NCBI GenBank assembly: GCA_026388595.1
Contig: JAPLJM010000077.1
Span: forward strand, 1 to 5,652
Reading direction: 5' to 3'
DNA length: 5,652 nucleotides
Origin: Deltaproteobacteria bacterium
Lineage (GTDB): Bacteria; Desulfobacterota; Syntrophia; Syntrophales; Fen-1087
Below the pieces are notes generated by a model. It was not told the DNA's origin. It worked only from the letters and a program-made list of their open reading frames with translations, and made no database searches. Made by a program: the position numbers and the translations under genes. Of this stretch, positions 1 to 5,652 are shown piece after piece; the stretch's first letter is position 1, and every line of letters begins with the position of its first letter.

Positions 1-1220
1 TGACGAGATTTTATTACATCCTGAAAAAAGAGTTTCGGGTCATCGGCAGGGACATCCATGCGGTGGCGGTGCTGTTTATCATGCCCGCAGCCTTTATCCT
101 GATCATGTCGCTGGCCATGCAGGATCTCTTTGATATTCATAGCCGCGTCAAGCTGGATGTGCTCGTGGTCAATCAGGACAGCGGAGTGGCGGCGCAGCAG
201 TTACTGGAGGCCCTTGGCAAGGAGGACAACCTGAGGCTGCATCGGCTGGATCCTGGGTTGACGACCCTGCAGGCAAGCCGGGAAATGTTTGAAAAGGACT
301 ATAAATTCGCATTCATCGTCACCAACCGCTTCACAGCCTTCGCAGAAAACAAGGGTAGCGGCACCGAAGCGCCGCCGGTTCTGCTGCTGGTCAACCCGAC
401 GGCAGGCACGCATACGCAGATGGTGATGAAAAATATCCTCGCCGGCCGAATGGCCAGAATCAGGGTCGAAAATCTGATCAAAACGCGTGAACAATGGCTG
501 AAACTGGCAGGTATCGACCAGCAGAAACTCCTCGAATCTCCCGAATCACAAATCGGCGTCCAATACGTTTATAAGAGCACACAGGGGCTGAAAATCCCCA
601 CGGCCGTCCAGCAGAGCGTACCGGCCTGGCTTGTCTTTTCCATGTTCTTCATCGTGATGCCCATCTCCAACACCTTTATCGTAGAACGGACACAGGGCAC
701 GCTCACACGATTGAAAAGCATAAATATTTCTAAGGTTTATATTCTTGGCGGCAAGATGATCCCCTATTTCCTGATCAACCTGGTGCAGGCGACGCTCATG
801 ATCCTGATCGGCATGTATGTTGTGCCGCTGTTGGGCGGCGCCGCCCTCACCCTGGGACACTCCTGGGGCGGCCTGCTGCTCATGACCGCCAGCATCAGCT
901 TCTGTGCGATCTCGGTGGCGCTTTTGATTGCCTCAATTTCCCGGACGACGGAACAGGCCGTCACCATCGGCGGCGTCTTCAACATCATCCTGGGCGCTTT
1001 GGGCGGCATCATGATTCCCAAGTTCGTCATGCCTGAATATATGCAGAAATTGGCCGATTTATCGCCCATGTCCTGGGGGTTGGAAGGATTTCTGGATGTT
1101 TTCCTCCGAAACGGCGACATCGGGGATGTGTGGCCAAAGGCATTGGCATTGATGGTGCTGGGGATGGTCATGCTGGGATTGACATCCGTCATCCTGAAAA
1201 GAAGGTTGACGGCTTCTTAA
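1..1220 (+). CDS. ABC-2 type transporter permease (5' end cut by one base)
   Basis: Membrane subunit of an ABC exporter of the ABC-2 / YhhJ-like class; it would work with a separate ATPase, not in this window, to move a substrate out of the cytoplasm. The frame is open from the first bases and reads T-R-F-Y-Y-I-L-K-K-E-F, a typical cytoplasmic N-terminus for this family. Bases 1-2 (TG) therefore most likely finish an ATG, giving about 406 residues. An internal GTG at 63 would cut away this conserved amphipathic start. Layout in full-length numbering: TM1 about 22-42, a large extracytoplasmic domain about 43-208, then five hydrophobic segments near 209-229, 253-277, 290-313, 320-340 and 380-400. 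After TM2 comes the family-typical VERTQGTLTRLKS stretch. The TGA at 1-3 overlaps the inferred start as (A)TGA, suggesting coupling to an upstream gene, perhaps another transporter subunit. Substrate unknown. The family call is firm; any link to the downstream lipid genes is inferred from adjacency. Confidence 0.9.
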   Translation, partial: TRFYYILKKEFRVIGRDIHAVAVLFIMPAAFILIMSLAMQDLFDIHSRVKLDVLVVNQDSGVAAQQLLEALGKEDNLRLHRLDPGLTTLQASREMFEKDYKFAFIVTNRFTAFAENKGSGTEAPPVLLLVNPTAGTHTQMVMKNILAGRMARIRVENLIKTREQWLKLAGIDQQKLLESPESQIGVQYVYKSTQGLKIPTAVQQSVPAWLVFSMFFIVMPISNTFIVERTQGTLTRLKSINISKVYILGGKMIPYFLINLVQATLMILIGMYVVPLLGGAALTLGHSWGGLLLMTASISFCAISVALLIASISRTTEQAVTIGGVFNIILGALGGIMIPKFVMPEYMQKLADLSPMSWGLEGFLDVFLRNGDIGDVWPKALALMVLGMVMLGLTSVILKRRLTAS

Positions 1221-1245
1221 AAAGTCCATATGCTGCGTCAAGCTT

Positions 1246-1409
1246 TTGCATAAACGATGAAAAATGGCTTCTCCGCCGCTCAAAAATCTTTTTCGCTTCA
1301 GAGATGTTCATGTCTCATCATGATTAAAAACAAGCGGTTAACGTCAGCACTGGAAAGGCGAAAAACATTTGATTCACCGCTTGCGAACCATTTTTCATCG
1401 TTTATGCAA
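1246..1409 (-). repeat. Element A: MITE-like palindromic repeat with perfect 22-bp terminal inverted repeats
   Basis: Positions 1246-1267 (beginning TTGCATAAACGATG) are the exact reverse complement of 1388-1409 (ending CGTTTATGCAA), so the element is closed by 22-bp perfect inverted repeats. Complementarity continues inward imperfectly: the CTTTTTCGC region near 1288-1297 is roughly matched by GGCGAAAAACATTTGATT at 1358-1374. The reverse complement matches element B at 3841-3993 over almost its whole length. Its base composition is visibly richer in A+T than the flanking genes. No convincing target-site duplication is seen next to the ends. The strand is given relative to element B as +. It could be a non-autonomous transposon remnant or a structured intergenic repeat; the sequence does not decide this. 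No coding potential is supported. Confidence 0.85.
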
Positions 1410-1446
1410 GGGTCTCAACTATTTCGAATGAAGGACATTATCGTTT

Positions 1447-1728
1447 ATGAGGGGTTCTGAGGACGTAGATTTCAAAATTGCATTGAAAAAACTGATTATC
1501 GACGCCTGTGATCTGGCGGACCGGATTGAGATCGGGGACATTGAAGATGATGTCCCTTTGTTCGGAAGGAACACAAAACTGGGACTGGATTCCATCGACG
1601 CCCTGCAGATATCCATCGCCGTCCAGCAGGAATACGGCATTGCCATCACCGACAGCAAGCAGATGCGGCGGGTGATGACATCCATCAACACCTTTGCCGA
1701 TTTTCTTTATCCGGAGCAGGCTCCGTGA
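1447..1728 (+). CDS. Free-standing acyl carrier protein
   Basis: Small acidic carrier protein of 93 residues; acyl intermediates are tethered to it through 4'-phosphopantetheine and presented to the condensing enzymes encoded next. The attachment motif is GLDSID at residues 46-51, with Ser49 as the predicted modified serine. Helix I (about 8-25), a loop rich in Asp/Glu (28-36) and the post-serine recognition helix (50-63, DALQISIAVQQEYG) fit the ACP fold, and the length is normal for a discrete type II ACP. The ATG at 1447 has a purine-rich AAGGA at 1431-1435 with a rather long spacing of 11. It overlaps the following ketoacyl synthase gene by 4 bp (GTGA), so the two are probably translationally coupled. 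Its pairing with a KS and a KS-like gene, and not with fab genes, suggests a specialised pathway (polyketide, aryl polyene or unusual fatty acid) and not the housekeeping AcpP. A specific product cannot be named. Confidence 0.9.
   Translation: MRGSEDVDFKIALKKLIIDACDLADRIEIGDIEDDVPLFGRNTKLGLDSIDALQISIAVQQEYGIAITDSKQMRRVMTSINTFADFLYPEQAP
1713..1716 (+). promoter_or_regulatory. Ribosome binding site for the GTG-started ketoacyl synthase
   Basis: GGAG sits 8 bases before the GTG at 1725, inside the last codons of the ACP gene. It supports the GTG as the true start and the 4-bp GTGA overlap between the two genes. Confidence 0.7.
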
Positions 1729-2888
1729 AGAATCCCGTTTTTATTACCGGGAAATCCCTGACCTGTTCACTCGGCGAAGACCTGGACATGATGATGGCCT
1801 GCCTTCAGCAGAAGCAGGCCCCCATGGACCTGATCCCCCTTTCCCTGGCCGATCCGGCGACGAGCCGACCCTATTATCGGATACACCCGCACGATCAGAC
1901 CGTCCGGAACAATGTGGAAACCTATTTCTACAAAATCCTTTTTGACACGGTTGCCAGGGCGATTGCAGATGCCGGCCTGCTGCAGCGGGAGGTCGAGGAT
2001 CTGGCCATCTTCTTCGGATCCACATCCATCGATATCCCGATTTATGAATCCCATTATGAAAAATCAGATGACGACGCCCTGAATCATTTTTCACAGGCCT
2101 CCTACGGCTATGGCGCCATCGTCAGCGAAACATCCAAACACTTCGGCATCAAAGGCCCCTGCTACACCTTCACCACCGCCTGCACCTCCAGCGCCAATGC
2201 CCTGTTATATGCCGCCGCCATGATTGAAAAGGGCAGCCTCGAACGGGCGCTGGTCATCGGTTACGATCTTTTCAACAACACCGGTTTCTACGGGTTTGAA
2301 TCCCTGAGGCTCACGGCGACGTCCGCCTGTAAACCCTTCGACAAAAACCGGGACGGCATTATCATGGGGGAGGCCTGCGGCGCCGTCATCCTGGAGCGGC
2401 AGTGCAAAAGAGTTCAGGACTTCCGCTATCTGGGCGGTGCAAACCTCTGCGACACCTTCAATGTTACAACACATAACGTGGAAGGCGATGTCATTGCCGA
2501 GGTTATCCGGCAGGCCATGCTCAACGCCGGCGTCACCCCCGGTGATATTGCCGCCGTCAAGGCGCACGCCACGGGCAGTGAAATGAACGACCGCATGGAG
2601 GCCAATGGCATGCGACAAGTCTTTATGACGGAAATGCCGCCCGTCACGGGGATCAAGCCATTCGTGGGACACACGGTGGGCGCTGCCGGGGTTGTGGAGT
2701 TGATCCTGTTCACGGAAGCGGTAAAAAAAGGATTTCTACCCGCCACGCTCGGCTTCACGGTCATGGATGAGGAATTGATGATCACACCGGTTACGGAAAA
2801 TATGCCCATGGCGGCGGGCATCTTCATTCTCAACTATTTCGGTTTCGGCGGCAATTGCACATCCATGATCATCTGCAACAGGAGTTAA
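1725..2888 (+). CDS. Beta-ketoacyl-[ACP] synthase (FabF/type II PKS KS-like), catalytically complete
   Basis: Condensing enzyme of 387 residues in the thiolase superfamily; it is expected to perform decarboxylative Claisen condensation of a malonyl-type extender with an acyl-ACP in the cytoplasm. The N-terminus VFITGKSLTCSLG matches the usual first strand. The nucleophile is Cys153 in TTACTSS. The DKNRDGIIMGEACGA segment (206-220) corresponds to the conserved DxxRDGFVMGEGAG region. The two histidines are His281 in HATGS (usual HGTGT) and His316 in GHTVGAAG, with the conserved lysine as Lys311. The C-terminal NYFGFGGNCTS (370-380) matches the glycine-rich NSFGFGGxNAS motif. Length is slightly below the ~410 of FabF. 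The start is GTG, overlapping the ACP stop. HATGS in place of HGTGT places it away from textbook FabF. It is most likely the KS half of a heterodimer with the protein encoded next. The closest named counterparts would be aryl-polyene or type II PKS KS subunits, but subfamily needs a tree. Confidence 0.92.
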   Translation: MKNPVFITGKSLTCSLGEDLDMMMACLQQKQAPMDLIPLSLADPATSRPYYRIHPHDQTVRNNVETYFYKILFDTVARAIADAGLLQREVEDLAIFFGSTSIDIPIYESHYEKSDDDALNHFSQASYGYGAIVSETSKHFGIKGPCYTFTTACTSSANALLYAAAMIEKGSLERALVIGYDLFNNTGFYGFESLRLTATSACKPFDKNRDGIIMGEACGAVILERQCKRVQDFRYLGGANLCDTFNVTTHNVEGDVIAEVIRQAMLNAGVTPGDIAAVKAHATGSEMNDRMEANGMRQVFMTEMPPVTGIKPFVGHTVGAAGVVELILFTEAVKKGFLPATLGFTVMDEELMITPVTENMPMAAGIFILNYFGFGGNCTSMIICNRS

Positions 2889-2896
2889 GAAAATAA

Positions 2897-3787
2897 ATGT
2901 TTATCCATAGCGCCGTGGCGCATATAACCGCACCGGCGGATGTCAAGACCCTCAAAGAGGAGCTGAAGCGCCATACTGAGATCCATTTCCGCCGGATCAG
3001 CAAATTTGTCCTCCTGGCGCTGATCGGCGCCTATTCCTGCGCCGCCCGCCACTGTCCGGACGGGGCTGCGGCCATCTACCTGACCACGGAAAACGGAAAT
3101 TTAGCGGACACCGAAAGTGTGCTGAGCCAGATCTATCGAAGCCATTCCCTGCCCATGCCCTTCAATTTCATCAACACCATGGCCAATACGGCCGCCTTTT
3201 ACGTTGCCCAGGGTCTGGGTCTCTGCGGGCGGAACCTCACCGTTTCCAGTCAGAATTTATCCTTTGAAAGGGGCATGGAACTCCTGAAAGCGGATATGGA
3301 TCTTGGATTTGTCAAGCATGCCCTGATCGGTCTGGTCGATGTAGCCACCACCGCCGCATCACATTTCGCGGCATCTCCCGGCATCTCCAACACCCAAGTT
3401 AATCAAATCGATCGGAGCTGCTGGCTTTACGTGACATCGGAAAGAGGCGGCGCTATGGGTGAACTAGCCGCCATCCAGTCCTTCAAGACACAGAATGACG
3501 CCGTCCAGTGGCTGGAGACAAACCCGGATGCGCTGTCACAGAATGCCGTCATTTCCTTCGGTTCGGCCGTGGGCCTGACTGAGAAAAAAGCTTGGTTGAA
3601 CAGGGTTCAGGCCATAACATCACAGCCGGCCAGGGAATTTGATTACGCCGGAAATTTCGGAAATTGCAACGTCACGACGGCCTGCGCCGTTGCCCATTTT
3701 ATGAACACCTTCAGCGCCGCCCGTTTATTTCACATCAACAAGAATTTCAGTGATCAGTATGTGATCCTGGAAGTCAGCCGTTGCTGA
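2897..3787 (+). CDS. Ketoacyl-synthase-like protein lacking the catalytic Cys (chain-length-factor-like)
   Basis: Protein of 296 residues resembling the N-terminal KS-like family found beside aryl-polyene and other type II condensing enzymes. The stretch NTMANTAAFYVAQGLGLCGRN (93-113) followed by TVSSQN aligns without gaps to the KS region leading to the nucleophile (GLxGPNxTxSTAC). At the Cys position it has Asn120, with Gln119 beside it, and no Cys is nearby. The usual HGTGT and GHTxGAAG histidine motifs are not recognisable, and the C-terminal glycine loop is replaced by NKNFSDQYVILEV. It is thus predicted to be unable to condense on its own. Chain-length factors of type II PKS are likewise KS homologues without the Cys (Gln in its place) that dimerise with a true KS and shape the product cavity; that role is inferred here. 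The gene lies 8 bp after the KS gene; AGGAG at 2880-2884 precedes the ATG at a longish 12 bases. At 296 residues it is much shorter than a ~400-residue CLF. Confidence 0.75.
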   Translation: MFIHSAVAHITAPADVKTLKEELKRHTEIHFRRISKFVLLALIGAYSCAARHCPDGAAAIYLTTENGNLADTESVLSQIYRSHSLPMPFNFINTMANTAAFYVAQGLGLCGRNLTVSSQNLSFERGMELLKADMDLGFVKHALIGLVDVATTAASHFAASPGISNTQVNQIDRSCWLYVTSERGGAMGELAAIQSFKTQNDAVQWLETNPDALSQNAVISFGSAVGLTEKKAWLNRVQAITSQPAREFDYAGNFGNCNVTTACAVAHFMNTFSAARLFHINKNFSDQYVILEVSRC

Positions 3788-3800
3788 AATCTTTCACATG

Positions 3801-3829
3801 TTGACATCCGCCGTCCCATCTCTTATATT
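3801..3829 (+). promoter_or_regulatory. Near-consensus sigma70-type promoter upstream of clpS
   Basis: TTGACA at 3801-3806 and TATATT at 3824-3829 are separated by exactly 17 bases, giving a perfect -35 box and a -10 box with one departure from TATAAT. Transcription would start near 3836, a few bases before element B, giving a leader of about 200 nt before the clpS start at 4039. It lies only 14 bases after the stop of the preceding gene, so clpS-clpA probably has its own promoter. Prediction only. Confidence 0.7.
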
Positions 3830-3840
3830 ACACATGAGCT

Positions 3841-3993
3841 TTGCATAACCGGTAAGAAATGGCTTCGCAAGCGGCGCAATCAAATGTTTTTCACCTTTCC
3901 AGTGATGAAGTTAAAGGCTTGTTTTTAATCATAATGTGATACGAGCATCTCTGAAGCGAAAAAGATTCTTTAAGCGGTGGCGAAGCCATTTCT
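3841..3993 (+). repeat. Element B: second, diverged copy of element A in inverted orientation
   Basis: Aligned by hand to the reverse complement of element A, this 153-bp stretch shows about 18 mismatches and 3 single-base gaps. Long runs are identical, for example AATCAAATGTTTTTC (3878-3892) and CATCTCTGAAGCGAAAAAGA (3946-3965). It keeps an inner inverted repeat, AGAAATGGCTTCGC at 3855-3868 against GCGAAGCCATTTCT at 3980-3993, perfect over 14 bp. The left tip begins TTGCATAA as in element A, but the matching right tip (TTTATGCAA) is absent: the sequence continues CGAGGACATC. One end has therefore decayed or been lost. It fills most of the 251-bp gap between the KS-like gene and clpS, and would be part of the clpS leader RNA if the promoter at 3801 is used. 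Origin as a MITE or structured RNA repeat is undecided. Confidence 0.82.
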
Positions 3994-4026
3994 CGAGGAC
4001 ATCAGAGTGAGGATTTTCGCAACCGC

Positions 4027-4031
4027 AGGAG
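4027..4031 (+). promoter_or_regulatory. Ribosome binding site deciding the GTG start of clpS
   Basis: AGGAG lies 7 bases before the GTG at 4039, an ideal spacing, which supports GTG as the clpS start. It falls outside element B, so the element does not cover the translation signal directly. Confidence 0.7.
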
Positions 4032-4038
4032 TAAGGCT

Positions 4039-4362
4039 GTGAACGATGATCGCCGTCATGAGACGCCATTTGGAGAAATGCCGGGGGTTGATTCCGAACC
4101 CCGATTGGAGGAGCCCCGGATGTTCCGGGTCGTCCTGCACAATGACCATTACACGACCATGGATTTTGTGGTGGAAGTCCTCATGAAAGTTTTTCACAAA
4201 ACCGCGTCAGAGGCCATCAAAATCATGCTCGACGTGCATCGGAAAGGCGCCGGGGTCTGCGGGGTCTATACTTATGATATTGCCGCTACAAAGGTTGCCC
4301 AGGTCCACCACATGGCCAAAAAGGATGAATTCCCGCTGAAATGCAGCTACGAAGAGGCATGA
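4039..4362 (+). CDS. clpS: ATP-dependent Clp protease adaptor ClpS
   Basis: Adaptor of 107 residues that recognises N-degron substrates (destabilising N-terminal Leu, Phe, Tyr or Trp) and hands them to the ClpA hexamer for degradation by ClpP in the cytoplasm. The flexible N-terminal extension is about residues 1-26. The core then starts with FRVVLHNDHYTTMDFVVEVL (29-48). The residues that bind the substrate's alpha-amino group and hydrophobic pocket in E. coli ClpS have equivalents here: Asn35, Asp36, the pocket-lining Met41 and His67 in the LDVHRKG motif. Length equals that of E. coli ClpS (106). It starts with GTG behind a good AGGAG. clpA begins 10 bp after its stop, so the two are almost certainly co-transcribed, as in many proteobacteria. 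Transcription probably starts from the promoter at 3801-3829 through element B. Nothing is missing or unusual in the protein. Confidence 0.96.
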   Translation: MNDDRRHETPFGEMPGVDSEPRLEEPRMFRVVLHNDHYTTMDFVVEVLMKVFHKTASEAIKIMLDVHRKGAGVCGVYTYDIAATKVAQVHHMAKKDEFPLKCSYEEA

Positions 4363-4372
4363 AGTAAAAAGT

Positions 4373-5652
4373 ATGAAGATCAATGAAGAACTGAATCATA
4401 TTTTGCGGGCCGCCTTTACGGAGGCCAAGGTCCGATCACATGAATACCTGACGCCCGAGCATATCCTGTTTGCATCGCTTTATTTTGACACGCCGAAGGA
4501 GATCATCCGGCAGTGCGGCGGCGATGTCGAGAACATCCGGGGCAAGCTGGAAGACTTTTTCAAAAATAAGCTCCCGCAGGCCCCTGACAGCAGCACTCCC
4601 CTGCAGAGCGCCGGATTCCGGAACGTCATGGACCGGGCTGTCTGGCACACCTCTTCCGCACAGAAGCAGGAACTGGACATCGGCGACATGCTCATCTCCA
4701 TTTTTGACGAAAAGGAATCCCCTGCTGCCTTCTTCCTGCACAATGAGGGCATGACCCGGTTGGACCTGCTGAACTACATTTCTCACGGCATCCCCGTGAT
4801 TCCCGGCGACCCGCCCTCCGAGGGGCCTGCCCGGAAAGAGGAAAAGGAGGGCGCGGCCCGTCCGGAAAGCAAGATCCTGGCCTCCTTCACCACGGAGCTG
4901 GTGCAGAAGGCGCAGAACGGTGAACTGGATCCGCTGATCGGCCGGGAGGATATCATTGAGCGAACCGTCCAGGTCCTCTGCCGCCGTTACAAGAATAACC
5001 CCGTGCATATCGGCGAGGCCGGCGTGGGCAAGACGGCCATCACCGAAGGGCTGGCCCAGCGGATCGCCCAGGGCAACGTGCCCAAGCCCTTGAAGAAGGC
5101 AAAAATCTATTCCCTGGACATGGGGGCGCTCCTTGCGGGAACGCGCTTCCGGGGAGACTTCGAGGAGCGGCTGAAAAAGGTCATCACGGAGCTCAAAAAG
5201 ATCGACGGCGTCATCCTGTTCATTGACGAGATTCACACCATCGTCGGCGCCGGCGCCGTTTCCGGCGGCTCGCTGGATGCGTCGAACATCCTGAAACCGG
5301 CGCTCACCTCCAGCAGGATGCGGTGCATCGGTTCGACCACCTTCGAGGAATACCGGAAATACTTCGACAAGGACCGGGCCTTGTCACGCCGTTTTCAGCC
5401 CATCGAAATTCCCGAGCCAACCGTTGAAGAGACCTATCAGATCCTCTGCGGCCTGAAGGATAAATATGAAACCTTTCACGATGTCAGCTATACCGACGAA
5501 GCCTTGCATGCCACGGCGGAACTGTCGGCAAAACACATCAACGACCGGCATCTCCCGGACAAGGCCATCGACGTCCTGGATGAGGCCGGGGCCCGGACAC
5601 GGCTCTATCGCACCGATGAAGACGGCACATTGACCATCACCCCGCTTGAAAT
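4373..5652 (+). CDS. clpA: ATP-dependent Clp protease ATP-binding subunit ClpA (3' end beyond window)
   Basis: AAA+ unfoldase that forms a hexameric ring on ClpP, unfolds substrates and threads them into the protease; ClpS docks on its N-domain. The frame is open from ATG 4373 to the window edge: 426 residues of an expected ~750, covering the N-domain and most of the first AAA+ module (D1). The Clp N-domain is about 1-143 and contains two repeat halves. A charged linker rich in Glu/Lys follows (about 144-168). D1 then shows Walker A GEAGVGKT (214-221), the pore loop GTRFRG (256-261, family-typical GTKYRG), Walker B VILFIDE (280-286), sensor 1 near GSTTFEEY (320-327), the arginine-finger region ALSRRFQP (336-343) and the HLPDKAIDVLDEAGA helix (393-407). 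The N-domain, the linker and the position directly after clpS separate it from ClpB and ClpC. The start ATG has only a weak GAAG 8 bases upstream, which suits reinitiation after clpS. D2 and the C-terminal ClpP-binding loop cannot be seen. Confidence 0.95.
   Translation, partial: MKINEELNHILRAAFTEAKVRSHEYLTPEHILFASLYFDTPKEIIRQCGGDVENIRGKLEDFFKNKLPQAPDSSTPLQSAGFRNVMDRAVWHTSSAQKQELDIGDMLISIFDEKESPAAFFLHNEGMTRLDLLNYISHGIPVIPGDPPSEGPARKEEKEGAARPESKILASFTTELVQKAQNGELDPLIGREDIIERTVQVLCRRYKNNPVHIGEAGVGKTAITEGLAQRIAQGNVPKPLKKAKIYSLDMGALLAGTRFRGDFEERLKKVITELKKIDGVILFIDEIHTIVGAGAVSGGSLDASNILKPALTSSRMRCIGSTTFEEYRKYFDKDRALSRRFQPIEIPEPTVEETYQILCGLKDKYETFHDVSYTDEALHATAELSAKHINDRHLPDKAIDVLDEAGARTRLYRTDEDGTLTITPLE

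Noticed and set aside
1369..1409. Possible promoter in element A for the ACP gene (TTGATT or TTGCGA as -35)
   Set aside because: No acceptable -10 hexamer occurs at 16-18 bases from either box, so the match is too weak to annotate.
1246..1409. Element A as a rho-independent terminator of the permease gene
   Set aside because: The stem arms are separated by about 120 bases and no GC-rich short hairpin followed by a U-tract is seen.
1257..1460. 67-residue + strand frame running through element A into the ACP start
   Set aside because: It covers an inverted-repeat element, has no good ribosome binding site and overlaps the ACP gene out of frame. The low-complexity peptide looks like translated repeat.
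2205..2672. 155-codon open frame on the - strand
   Set aside because: It is antisense to the conserved catalytic part of the ketoacyl synthase and has no domain features, so it is a shadow.
3671..3690. TTAC motif in the KS-like protein (residues 260-263, VTTACAVAHF), resembling a KS active site
   Set aside because: It lies in the last 40 residues, far from where the nucleophile falls in the fold; the true position aligns with Asn120. Treated as chance similarity.
1246..3993. CRISPR array or phage attachment site pair
   Set aside because: There are only two copies, in inverted orientation, of ~150 bp, with genes between and no spacers, integrase or tRNA gene in the window.
4436..5236. 266-codon open frame on the - strand
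   Set aside because: It is fully antisense to clpA, whose + frame carries Walker A, Walker B and the Clp N-domain. It shows no recognisable domain and is a codon-bias shadow.

Overview
The window looks like a chromosomal segment of a Gram-negative bacterium. Adjacent clpS and clpA, ABC-2 exporter genes and a discrete type II fatty-acid/polyketide-like set fit a proteobacterium in the broad sense. A deltaproteobacterial (Desulfobacterota, Syntrophales-like) host is my guess from overall style and moderate G+C, not something the sequence proves. All recognisable genes lie on the + strand.

Layout: (1) 1-1220 is an ABC-2 type membrane permease whose start codon is cut by the left edge by one base. 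(2) 1221-1446 is an intergenic region holding a ~164-bp element (element A, 1246-1409) bounded by perfect 22-bp terminal inverted repeats. (3) 1447-3787 is a tight three-gene set: a free-standing acyl carrier protein, a beta-ketoacyl synthase with its full Cys-His-His catalytic set, and a shorter ketoacyl-synthase-like protein whose catalytic Cys is replaced. This is the gene set of a minimal type II polyketide or aryl-polyene-like condensing unit (ACP + KS + chain-length-factor-like partner). (4) 3788-4038 is a second intergenic region with a near-consensus sigma70-type promoter, followed by a second, diverged copy of the same element (element B, 3841-3993) in the opposite orientation. (5) 4039-4362 is clpS, and clpA follows from 4373 and runs off the right edge.

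How the parts may work together: the ACP carries the growing acyl chain, the KS performs the condensation and the KS-like protein probably pairs with it as a catalytically silent partner. The neighbouring ABC permease could export a product, but that link rests only on adjacency. ClpS delivers N-degron substrates to ClpAP and is an independent, conserved housekeeping unit.

The most notable feature is not a gene. Two ~150-165-bp homologous elements (about 18 mismatches and 3 single-base gaps in my hand alignment over 153 bp) lie in inverted orientation exactly in the two gaps bracketing the ACP-KS-KS-like cassette. Element B would be transcribed as part of the clpS 5' leader. They look like MITE-like or structured dispersed repeats.
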